A stretch of 64,000 nucleotides of DNA from Diphasiastrum complanatum (lineage: Eukaryota > Streptophyta > Lycopodiopsida > Lycopodiales > Lycopodiaceae). Where the stretch lies: contig CM055101.1 in the NCBI GenBank assembly GCA_029204225.1, forward strand, positions 3,325,184 to 3,389,183, read 5' to 3'. Under the pieces are notes generated by a model that was not told where the DNA came from, made no database searches, and saw only the letters and a program-made list of their open reading frames with translations. How positions within the stretch are numbered: the stretch's first letter is position 1; each line of letters opens with the position of its first letter. Below are positions 1 to 9,559 of this stretch, one piece after another. Made by a program: the position numbers and the translations under genes.

Positions 1-871
1 TTATGCCACAATTCCAAGACAACTAAGATTTGAAAATAGCTTAATCTCCTTTGCATCCAATCTTAGACTATCTCTTTTTATTCAATAAATTCATGGTAAT
101 GCCTTGGTGGTATATCACAACCTTCTTGTTTATTTTAAAGTTTGCATTAACTAAATACATGCATATATTGAAATGCCATACCATTTGGATACATGCAATA
201 GCTGACATTCACATGCATAACCCTCCTCTGACAATGAGAGTCATGCATGTTGCAATGACTATCTACTTTCTTAATCAAAATTTTCAAAAAGTGGAACAAT
301 GAAAATAAACTTTCATGACAGGCCATTTAATTTGTAATTGGATTGTCCACATCCACCTTTGGGTTGTGGCTATATAAGGGTGAGCTTGGACAATCATTCA
401 CATCATTCCTAGGTCTGAGGCCTAGACTATGCTTCTTGGTTCCAAGGGAGGCTCAACCAACAACATACTTTGGATGTTAAGGTAACCAACTAAGCGAACC
501 CTGTTGGCCGGTGTTGGGTGAGGCCTAGACTATGGGAATAGCATGTCCTCCGTGACTTACGTGAAGCAACTTTGTGAGTGAGTTGTTAGTTATGGTGGTC
601 AAGGGAAAGATCTAAGATGCTTGTGTATAGGAATTAGATTTAGTGGATTGGGTCTATGTCTTTTTAAAGTATGTGATGTATCTAAGACTTACATGTTATT
701 GTTGTTTGGTTGCTCAATTGGGTTGATGTTTGGATAGTATTTCTGTACTAACAATAACAATTAGATGGTCCTAATCCTAGTAGTAGTATTAGGAAGTGCA
801 CCGCATGCACTCCATGCACCATGTCAGGGAGTGCATCTGTGGCTCACAAAGCAACAAAAAGATTTGTTTAA
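1..871. other. non-coding, LTR-like stretch with TATA and direct repeat
   Basis: No convincing protein is seen. A plus-strand TATA-like CTATATAAG lies near 370, preceded by AT-rich sequence and followed by a moderately GC-rich leader, which resembles the U3/R of an LTR. A 16-base direct repeat (TGAGGCCTAGACTATG) occurs near 415-431 and again near 520-536. No primer-binding site or matching second LTR was found, so an LTR remnant is only an inference. The small ORF at 51-302 has no recognisable motif and is probably chance. Confidence 0.35.
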
Positions 872-925
872 GGAGGGCAATGGTGTCAGGATGACAATGG
901 TGTCATCCTGACACCATTGCCCTCC
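872..925. repeat. perfect 25-bp inverted repeat (hairpin, 4-nt loop)
   Basis: The left arm at 872-896 and right arm at 901-925 are exact reverse complements over 25 bases, separated by the loop ATGG at 897-900. The pairing stops at 871/926. Short GTGCAC-containing repeats lie on both sides (about 797-830 and 930-940). Such a perfect snapback suggests a very young foldback element or a small-RNA-producing hairpin. No open reading frame covers it. Confidence 0.95.
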
Positions 926-1375
926 ATGGGGTGCACTGGGTAAGGAGAGCCGTAAAAATACTATGTTGTCGCATTTTTGTTGGGGCTGGCTTCAATTATA
1001 AGAGGTTAAAGGTAAGTATGTGTATGAGAGTATGTGAGAACATGACCCGGACGTATATTACGGTGCACTTTCGGTTGGCCTTTTAAGAGGGTCATAAACC
1101 ACTTTCTTCGACCATATAACTACCACCGCCCACTCTCTCTGTCACTCCCTCATTGGTCATGTAACTCATGACTCCATAGTACATTCAAGTTTCAACTGTG
1201 CCGTGACGGTCACTGATGTAAATTGGCCACGATGTGACTCGTCAGCAAATTGTGATGGTCCTCCATGCGCGGGCGGTCGCAGACGCGCTGTGCTTGTACG
1301 TTCGTTAATAAAGCAAGTCGAACGGTGCACCACCCCCCGTCTGCGGCAGCCGCGCACGCAATCCGGCCCATCGGC

Positions 1376-1406
1376 CTATATATAGTAGTCGTATATGACT
1401 TTTTTA

Positions 1407-1461
<55 letters not shown>
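1376..1461 (+). promoter_or_regulatory. promoter-like TATA box followed by a CT-rich leader
   Basis: CTATATATAG at 1376-1385 sits at the end of a locally GC-rich block (about 1200-1375) and is followed 25 bases later by a (CT)25 tract. TATA plus a pyrimidine-rich leader is a common plant core-promoter arrangement. The first ATG after the tract closes after two more codons, so no gene is attached. It may be the orphaned 5' end of a lost gene. Confidence 0.4.
1411..1461. repeat. (CT)25 microsatellite
   Basis: Uninterrupted CT dinucleotides. ORFs read through it on either strand (poly-Ser/Leu or Arg/Glu) are artefacts of the repeat. Confidence 0.98.
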
Positions 1462-1466
<5 letters not shown>

Positions 1467-1479
1467 CCAATTGAGATTT

Positions 1480-3480
1480 ATGCAACCCTGAGGTGCCTTG
1501 CTAGAAGCCTTGGAAGTTGAAGACCTTTAAAAAAAGTTAGAATAAAACTACATTAGTCATTACCCTTATATTCACACTCTTATATGAAATGTGAATGGCT
1601 ACTTAAGAGGTTGTAAATTTCTCTCAACACCATCATGGGCCATGGAGATGTTATTTAGCTCCATTCCTTTTAAAGAGATCTCATTTGGATTTTAGCTTTG
1701 TCCCAAAGCAATAAGATCTAGATGTGATGTGCTCAAAGACGATGCATGATGCATCTCCATGAGTTTGAACTAACCATGTGTTTTATCTTTTTATGGTTTG
1801 AATTGCTATGTCTTTTTTAAACTTTGTTCAACAGTCCACCTCAACAATTGAGTTATTCTTTAATGTTAAGCATACATATGTGTACAATAAAGCTTGTCAT
1901 GATCTTTAACATCACTTTTGTTTGTTTTATCTTTGCATTACTAGGCATTTTTTTTCATTGTTTTTGGGTCTTCTATATGTGTTTCGCAAGTTGAAACCAT
2001 GCGGGTCCACCCAGCAACATTGTGAGCATGATTCTCCAACTAGAATCATCAAATCCAACCATTTTTGTAGTGCAATATAATTGAAATTGTTAGTGCAAGG
2101 TTACATCGTAACCTTTACTAATGATGATGTTATCATTATTTGGAGCCAAGTTTTCCTTGTAACTTGAAACTAGCTTCCACTTCACAACCTAGCTCCATCT
2201 ACACACAAAAGTTTCAAGCTACAACCACATTCTCCTATTACACTTTTCACACCAAGACCATATGAGATAGTTTGGTGCCCATTTAGCTAGAATATCAATG
2301 GGTGAGCTCTACTCTATAGGGTAGTGTAGGTTGCACTTTTGTCATAATTGAATAAATGTATGACTGTATTTCACAAACTTCAAGGAATACGATGCTTAGC
2401 TACAAGTTGAAAGTACCGTTAACTACTAACAAAAAGAAAAACAAGGATATTCATTAATCTGCCTCTAGCATCCACCTGCCTCACTATAGTCTATTGGCTT
2501 GGCCTTGGAGAAAGAAATGTCCTCACTAGGCCACATATAATTTTGGGTTTATCACATAATTTCCCAAACAACGGCCGATATAACATTAACAATACGTAAT
2601 CAAAGAGCAAAAGCTACCCACATATGTCACAAGTCCAACAACATAGCCACGAGACAATATCTCGGATCTTGAATAATTCCCATTTCTTGCAAAAGAAGCC
2701 CCTTCTACAGGTCAAGATCGACTCATGACTTGTTGGGGTATGATCATGTCCTGTCGCATGCTTCTCCTCCACTATTTGATTGAGCTTTCGTAATTGGCTG
2801 CTTTCCAAATATATCACTTTCACTACTAGCAAGAAACCCCTAACAGAATGACAGTTTCTTATAATCACTTGTAGAGATTAAGATTAAGCATTATCTATTC
2901 TAACTTAGTTTATCATGCACATATATAAGAAGTTGTAGTTCGATAAAGAAATATATGGAGTAGTATGTAAAAACAAGGGGAGAGAGATCAAATAGAGAGT
3001 AAGATCTATATTATCATAACTTCTTGTATTTCTACATGTTCGGTAAGAATTGGCCGAGAGCCCTTCTATTCAATTGTTGCCCATGGAAATCTAGTCCAAA
3101 TGTGTATTGTATTCTCGTAAATCATTTAGGTTTATCATCTCTTTCTTTCATATTTTTGTGTCAACATCCTAATCAAAAATATTACATTCACGGGTATCTC
3201 AAATGCCAACTAACTCAATAGCATAGTTATAAACGTTTTGATCATACAGTCAGTAGTCATACTTTTTAAGTGGAAGATCTTTGAAGGTTCATTTTATTTC
3301 ATTTGGTGTTAAGAAATCAGCATATCTTTTTTTTTTTTTTTTTTTCATTCTGATGCTCGACTGTTGTTGATTAGAATCTCAATCCACCTGATGCAGTTTG
3401 ACCCAAGACCCAATTTCCAAACAACCTGGTATCAACCAAAGCTCATTGAAAATTTTCTAATTCAAAGCACTTATTAAGTT
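1480..3480. other. AT-rich non-coding stretch
   Basis: No ORF here has a recognisable domain. A T19 run lies at 3327-3345. Two short ORFs (2614-2868 minus, 3024-3221 plus) have no family signature. No RNA gene was recognised. Confidence 0.6.
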
Positions 3481-3605
3481 TCTGATACGTCTTGAATTTC
3501 ACACGTGTGGGAGTGCCCTAATGTGTGATAATGATCTCCTAAGACTTGTGATTATACAAAGATCAAGTGTAGATTGATAATCAAGATTTACAAATTGCCT
3601 CGCAA
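3481..3605 (-). mobile_element. copia LTR 3' end with decayed primer-binding site
   Basis: From 3490 rightward the sequence matches the LTR end at 4541 for about 110 bases (shared motif TTGAATTTCACACGTGTGGG). To its left, TCTGATACG at 3481-3489 is the decayed complement of the TGGTATCAGA primer site. The element would therefore run leftward on the minus strand. The same LTR end occurs at 32132. The rest of this LTR cannot be delimited. Confidence 0.6.
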
Positions 3606-3904
3606 CATGTAAAAAGATGATTTTTTACACTATGAGTAACAAACTCATTCTTGATCTTACTAGATCCAAGAGCATACATTTAATGACACAACTACTTACT
3701 TTCTAAGTAATTTGGAAACATATCTAAGCCAATAATGACAAGAAATATGTCCATACTAGAGGCATGATACAAGACAAACATTGCCTCACCCCAACTTTGA
3801 GATGTAGAAATCTTAACAAAGCAAGATGGTACATCAAATAATGGAAGAGAAGCAAAAGTGAAATGATGTTGAAGTAGATACCACCTGAAAATTGTCCCTC
3901 TTTG

Positions 3905-4665
3905 CCATGTATGCTCTACCAATCTCTCTCAAACCAGATCAAACTCTCATCCAAAGATGAAGCAAGGACAAACTGTGGGTCACTGACTCAAGCACATGTA
4001 AAGCACTCAAAAAATTCACAAATGACTGAAATTTAAATGAATTTCATGGAACTACGTGTCTGTGACCTCAAAAAAATGTCTAGATCTCAAATAGATAAGA
4101 TTGGCTAGCTTTTTCTTGAGTTTTTGGATCAAACAAGCTAGATGCGAGCATAGATTGATGTGTCCAACCAGGTCGGGTGCCCTACCCACCTCACTTTGAG
4201 AGTATATAACTTCCTCAAGGCACATCCAATTGAAATGAAATCAATTGCACTAGAGACTGCCTTCACTACCTTTCCAACAAGCTATCAAACACTCAATTTG
4301 GGTCTACCTTGGAGAAACACCAACCATTCAAATTTTGGTGATCTCACAAGTGCTTGAGTAGTACATTTTGTATAGTACCCACAAGCATGGATCAATCCAA
4401 TATGTTTTTGATCCATTTTGACCCTAAAATCCCCTTAACAGCCATAGAGATGCAACTACACTCTCTAGATCTTGATTTCAAGGAAAAATTTTCATCACTC
4501 TTGAAGTATGCATGGATATCTTAGGTAGGCTCTGATACCATGTTGAATTTCACACGTGTGGGAGTGCCCGAATGTGTGATAATTATATCCCAAGACTTGT
4601 GATTTCACAAAGATCAAGTGTAGATTGATAACCAAGATCTATCTCTCAATTCTAAGGCAAGAGCA
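3905..4665 (-). mobile_element. copia 5' LTR end, primer-binding site and leader (minus strand)
   Basis: GGCTCTGATACCA at 4528-4540 is the complement of the tRNA-Met primer site. It abuts the LTR terminus TGTTGAATTTCACACG starting at 4541, which reads rightward to about 4660. Left of it, 3905-4380 is similar to 49100-49570, the leader region next to another copia gag on the minus strand. Both share AACTACGTG, GACCTCAAAAAA and GTCTAGATCTCAAATAGA. This is therefore the 5' end of a minus-strand copia element whose coding part is gone. The short ORF at 3692-3922 is not recognised. Confidence 0.65.
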
Positions 4666-4689
4666 CATTACTACATGTATAAAATCATC

Positions 4690-5075
4690 AAGCTAGTACA
4701 TGTAGGAGAGGATGTCAAAGGCAATGAACAACAAGATCTAAAGGCACTTCATTGCAAGTACTATGAATGTTTGGCCTGGAATAATACTGAGTCAAAAAGC
4801 ATATCACCAAATGTAGTGGTTCATACGAGCTCGTTGGTTGATGGGGCAAAACTTGCAGTAAGCAGGCCATATCGTTCTAACATGCACTACGCTCAGCTGA
4901 TTCAAGAGGAATTGACTAAGCTTCTAGATGTAGGTTTCATCTTAATATGGAACACACTGATTGGTATCACCGATTGTGGTGGTGCCTAAGAAAAGCAATA
5001 AACTTAGAAATTATGCATATTATAAAAAGGTCAGTGTTATTACTAACAAGGACCATTTTTTCTTATCTTTTATGA
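4690..5075 (+). pseudogene. Ty3/gypsy reverse transcriptase N-terminal fragment
   Basis: The translation shows the gypsy RT entry region in order. First comes a degenerate RPYR motif, then an EELxKLLDxGFI helix, then WVSPIVVVPKK and a decayed KLRxYxxYKKxN segment ending near HFFLSF. The reading frame shifts at about 4965-4975. RT catalytic motifs, RNase H and integrase are absent, so this is a truncated relic. The similarity of RPYR and the spacing to the EEL helix match the fragment ending at 58098, and both may belong to the Tat/Athila branch. It lies directly beside the copia LTR end at 4541. Confidence 0.7.
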
Positions 5076-5834
5076 AAAATGGTGGTGGTTCAAGCATCTT
5101 CAATTGGCAAAGCACTCTTGCCAGTGCTTGCTCGGTGGTGTCCGTGTCATGGTCGATCAGCTGCTCATATGTGTCGTCAGGCTGGGTGTGGTCGAAAGTG
5201 GAACTGCCATTTTGCAAATTTACCAATGCTGCCAACATCTCATCTTCTCGCAAGCCAAGAATATGTTGCAAGTCATGCATGAACACATACTCTTGCCCAT
5301 CAATGATGATTGGAGCAAGGCCATGGATTCAAAGCACGACATCATCAGACTCATCTATATCTTCTGCCTCCGCTGATGTGGATGCACCTGTTGCCTCTTG
5401 CGCAGCCAAGACTGCTCCCTGCTCCGCGGAAATCTTTCTCTTCACCTGGGTCGTCCATATCGTTCACCTGCTCCTCCTTCCTACACTTTCAAGATCAAAA
5501 GTTTTCAGCTGATCCTTGGTCAGCTCCACGTAATGATCGTTACCCAAGTGACTAATAAATCTGTTGAGCCGAGCGATAAAGGGTCTATCTCCTTTCCATG
5601 TATAACTAAGCAAGCTATATGGAATCCACATGATAGTTGAGCCATGAATTTGTATGGCATAAGGCTTCAAAGTCTCATCTATATACTCACTCACATACGT
5701 GAATGCATCCATATTAGCTTGTAGAATGCAAGCGTGTCTATTCTACCGGTGAACATACAATAAATACGATCTAACTGATCTAAAAAATGTGTGGGGGCTA
5801 ACAGATTGGCCAACTCTAATTTAGAGGACGACAT
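5020..5834 (-). pseudogene. unrecognised minus-strand gene relic
   Basis: An ATG at 5834 opens about 45 codons (starting MSSSKLELANLL). A second frame from 5712 to about 5075 then continues for more than 200 codons with stops at 5464 and about 5326. Visible are an aromatic-rich segment (TIMWIPYSLLSY), an acidic, Glu/Asp/Ala-rich linker, and a segment with HDLQHILGLREDE. I cannot assign a family. A TATA box lies at 5961-5966, about 130 bases upstream, consistent with a once-transcribed gene. It lies downstream of and on the same strand as the relic at 6189-8250, so it could be a second ORF of the same element. Confidence 0.4.
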
Positions 5835-5960
5835 TGTGATGCAACTAAGAACACTAATTTACCAACAAACTAGTAGTCTAATTGCACGAGACAAGCTAAA
5901 TTACGAGGAAAGAAATTTCAACAAAGCAGGAAGAGACAAAAAAATGAGAACCCACACTCT

Positions 5961-5966
5961 TATATA
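5961..5966 (-). promoter_or_regulatory. TATA box upstream of the ATG at 5834
   Basis: The minus strand reads CTCTATATAAGAGTGTGGG. The TATA core lies about 130 bases upstream of the start codon at 5834, a plausible distance for a plant promoter with a roughly 100-base leader. Confidence 0.45.
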
Positions 5967-6188
5967 GAGGGATGTGTTTTCAAAAATAGATATTATCATA
6001 AATAAAATAAAATAGTTTCTATTTATAAAAACAATCCAGTTAGTCAATAATATTTATCACAAAGGAATATTCGAATTACAATCCAACATAAATTGCTTCT
6101 ATTCCATCTCATAAGTTTCTGTTGCTTCTCTAGCGTTGTTTTCCAAAACATTGGATGTTGGTGGCCTCAACATCCATCTCTTTCCAAC

Positions 6189-8250
6189 TTAGACTCTAGA
6201 CATCCTCCATTCTTGATGCCTTGTTTCAGCATAAGAGAATTGCCATGCCATCTTTCTAACTGAATTTGAATTGGAGATCATTGAACCCAACTTGTCAGTT
6301 CTTGTGTTTTGAAAGTATCCTTGGCCCAAAGCTCCTCTGTAAAACCATTGGAATATCTCAATCAATGCATTACTAAGACCCTTTCCTCCGCCATGACATG
6401 AATTTTTGAAATATGCAGTCTTTACCCTGTAATGACTCTTTTCCATGCCTTGCATATTCCAGATAGCTAATGATCCATAGGTTTTCATAAACCAAGGTCC
6501 ATGAGCATAGAAGATGTGATGTTCACATAAAATTTGTATTAGTTTAAATCTTCATAAATACATAAATGCAAAAGTAAAAAAATATGAGACACACATACCA
6601 TATAGTGAGTTATGTGTGTTTCTCCCCATGCATCAATCATCAATTGAATAAATGTTTTGACTTCTCTTGCGTATCTATCCAAATCTTCGTCTCTCACAAT
6701 CTTTTTGTTGATAGTTTGTGACAAGGCATCAAATGCTTGCCAAACCTTAGCACGTGTACTTGTCATGCGAAGATCTGAGCCAATATTTGTTGCACATTGA
6801 TATATTTTATTCTAGTACTCCCATTCAACACTGCTTTCATGTGCAACATGATTTGACAATAGGTGTCTCGCTTTTGCACCACCCATTGAAACTTTTGCTG
6901 GAACATCTTGCGTTTTTCCACTCATCTCAACATCTTTGGTAAGACTCACATGGCCCCCATGCAATCCCATATCGGATAAAATTATCTCTAGATTTCTAAT
7001 GCTAACATCTGCTCTTGATTTGGGCTGCATGTTCCATGTGTAACAACAGAGCAAAAATAATAATTTGTCCAGTATTCGTAATTCACCATGCATTGTGCAA
7101 AAATGGACTCTTTCGAGAGAAATGTTCAACACAAGACTCCAAGCTTTGTCTAGATTGTGCCTATTTGGTGCAAGACGTTGGTTGCAATTCAAAATACTTT
7201 TGTTTTGCCTCAAACATACAGTATATATAGAAATCCTTTGCATTTGCACCAAGACCACAACCGTACATGCATTTCAAGGTCTTCAAATCAACAGCTAGGT
7301 GCCATTCTACACCACAACTTTCTCCTTCAACATTGAGCAATTTGCCTTCATTTTGTGCATGTATGAGCATTTGGCTTTGTCTTTCTTGATTACTGTCTCT
7401 CCATCAATATTATGTCCACCTTTTGATATTAATATGGTTGGTGAATAGACAGTTGGTTTTGAAAAACCAAGTTGAATATGAAATATGAGAAACTCCTCTT
7501 TAAAAGACAGATCATCTTCTTTTCTACGCATTTCCTCCACAGCCATTTTCAAGCAATCTTTTCTTGAACAAAACTCATTCTTATTTACATCGTCAACACT
7601 AGGGAGAAGATTATTAGCATCAAAATCAATTATATTTGAAAATTCATAAAGCTCTTTATTCAAAATGCAAAGAGTCTCAACCTTTGTGAAATAAAAAAGA
7701 TCCGATATATCCGATAGTGTCAAAAAAAAAATTACTATCTATATTATAAGTAGGCAATGTAATTAGATATTTATCAGAAGGAGAAAGAATAGTAAGTGTT
7801 CTCGGGCCTATAAACGATGCCCTATTTCGAGCAGGATCAAAATCTGTACAATCATCTAAGCTAACACTTATATCAATTAAAAAGTTTCTATATCTACAAG
7901 CTTGGACTTGTCAGATTTTGTACCGTTGGAAGAAGCTGTTTCAGAAGTAGCAGGGGTAGTATCCAGATCGTCAAAAATATTTAACAAAAGAAAAAAAACA
8001 AATGCAGACGAAAACTCTACAAATCTATATTTTTTATTGTGTATTTGACAATAATCTACAGACTTGAAATCATTATGCAACTTGGTGAACATTCTGTCAA
8101 GCTTACCTTTATAAGTATGTCTGTCGAGTGCCACCAAGTCTTGATAATGAATCATGTCCTTATTCTGAGATCTGAACAAGGGGTTACTAAGCAGAGACTT
8201 AAATTTGAGATAAATCTCAAAAAATACTTCCACACCAAGACCCTCCACAA
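6189..8250 (-). pseudogene. decayed ORF of an unassigned transposon-like family
   Basis: Minus-strand pieces run in order 8248-7877, 7723-7307, 7370-7161, 7258-6539 and 6488-6189. The 7258 frame stays open to about 6600 except for one TAG at 6812. Motifs read are DLKTLKCMYGCGL followed by a CxYC-like pair (one Cys changed: YIYC), HGELRILDKLL, THYM, and GSLAIWNMQGMEKSHY, then an HGGGK segment. From memory, this combination (xDLKxL...CxYC, an HGELRI-like leucine-rich motif, QGxEKxH/N) recurs in uncharacterised, probably transposon-derived ORFs across eukaryotes. I cannot name the superfamily. Frameshifts lie near 7370 and 7200. A gap at about 6500-6590 may be an intron with a GTATGTG donor and no clear acceptor. 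Confidence 0.45.
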
Positions 8251-8423
8251 TAGAAGGAAGAACAAAAAGAAAAGGAGAAAAAAGTGACTTGAAATACTCT
8301 ATATTGTCACTGATATCAAATTTAAGACTTAAATTTTTTTATATCTAGAATCAAAATTAGCCATTTAAACAAAGACAATATAGAAAAAAAGATTTCAAAA
8401 AATTGATAAAATCAAGGACTGGA

Positions 8424-9035
8424 TATCGGTCTCAAGCATGAAATAGAACGTAAAATCATATTGCAACAAACTATGCGTTCGAGATAGATATCATAGGACC
8501 GAGTATCGGTTTCGAACGAGGGTATACAAGAGAGAGAAAATCGGATGTGAAATGCACGCTTGAGAGTGATATCCAAGAAACCAATATCGATTCCAGGCAT
8601 GGAAATAGAAGCGGAGCATAAACAGGTGAAAAAGTGCACTTGAAATCGATATTAGACGCTGAAATCAAAAAAATTTCGTGAAAATCTGCATCGGAAATGA
8701 GGAATTTAAAAAAAAAAAATTCACACTTGTGGAATCTGATTGATAGGACACATGTCATTTTGTGATTCACTGATTGTATTCGTCCATACAGATAATGATT
8801 GATGCGATAGTTGTCACGTGCGAAATGATACGTGGCACAATAGGATCGGGGCACGTGTCATTGCCCACGTGCCATCATTACTGAGTTATATTAATGTGTA
8901 TGGACAGACATGTGGACCACTAACATGACGCCACATGTTTTGAATAATTTATCTATCATCGCAAATTTCTAGTTTTTTTTTCTGCAATATCGATCTCAAG
9001 CGCATCAAAAAGGCTTCTCATATCGGTTTTGAGTG
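8424..9035. repeat. array of degenerate TATCGGTCTCAAGC-like motifs
   Basis: Related motifs start at 8424, 8504, 8585, about 8645, about 8687, 8988 and 9020, with the core TATCGRTYTCRAGC. The first three are spaced about 80 bases apart. The array is on the 5' side of the minus-strand relic at 6189-8250. Clusters of this sort resemble transposase-binding subterminal repeats of DNA transposons, but no terminal inverted repeat was found. Confidence 0.55.
8815..8871. promoter_or_regulatory. cluster of four ACGTG (G-box/ABRE-type) motifs
   Basis: CACGTG occurs at 8815-8820, 8852-8857 and 8866-8871, and ACGTGG at 8830-8835: four ACGTG cores in 57 bases. Such cores bind plant bZIP/bHLH factors. The cluster lies within the TATCGGT array, upstream of the minus-strand relic. 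Function is inferred from motif density only. Confidence 0.45.
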
Positions 9036-9099
9036 CAGAAACTGTCATGCGCATGACTAGTCTCGGGTAGTGTGTCCACGCTAGGGATCGGTAGACCAA

Positions 9100-9550
9100 C
9101 AAACCGTAAGTTAATTGTGACTATAAGGGAATTGGGGCCCTTTTTTGTACATGGTCATAATTAATGGTTGTAGGCCTAAACACTTGATGGTGGATTGGTA
9201 TGGTTCTATTAGTGAGTCATTGAAAAACTGGATGACGTGGCCCAGATAGGCTGCAGAGGTGTCTAGTGAGGTGTCATAGTGCACTATTAGTGGTGCATGG
9301 GCCTTGGAGGGTATAAGTATACCTATTGGGCTCTCACTAGTGTATGCTTGATAGCATGATCGGGCAGGATGCTGCTGGTGTGATGCCTCATTTCTCTCTG
9401 AGTGATTGATCTATAGCTTGGGGGCTAGATCCGTTCGATCTAGGTTTGGTTGGGTTGGTTTGCCCACCATCAGGTTCCCTTGTGTTGCTTGTGATTGGCA
9501 TGCTTAGAATAGGATCCTTGGATTGAGGACTTTATATTGGTATTAGAGCC
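9100..9550 (+). mobile_element. LTR 3' part with TATA and primer-binding site
   Basis: TTGGTATTAGAGCCAATTCT from 9537 is a near-perfect tRNA-Met primer site (one C-to-T change), which normally follows a 5' LTR. About 225 bases upstream, GGTATAAGTATACC near 9310 could be the LTR TATA box. The LTR start and terminal CA are not clear. No gag or pol frame follows within several kilobases, so this is a 5' remnant. Confidence 0.5.
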
Positions 9551-9559
9551 AATTCTGAG

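Noticed and set aside
1210-1485. Arg/Glu-repeat ORF across the CT microsatellite (also 1265-1474, 53002-53265, 53023-53223)
   Set aside because: Produced only by reading through dinucleotide repeats.
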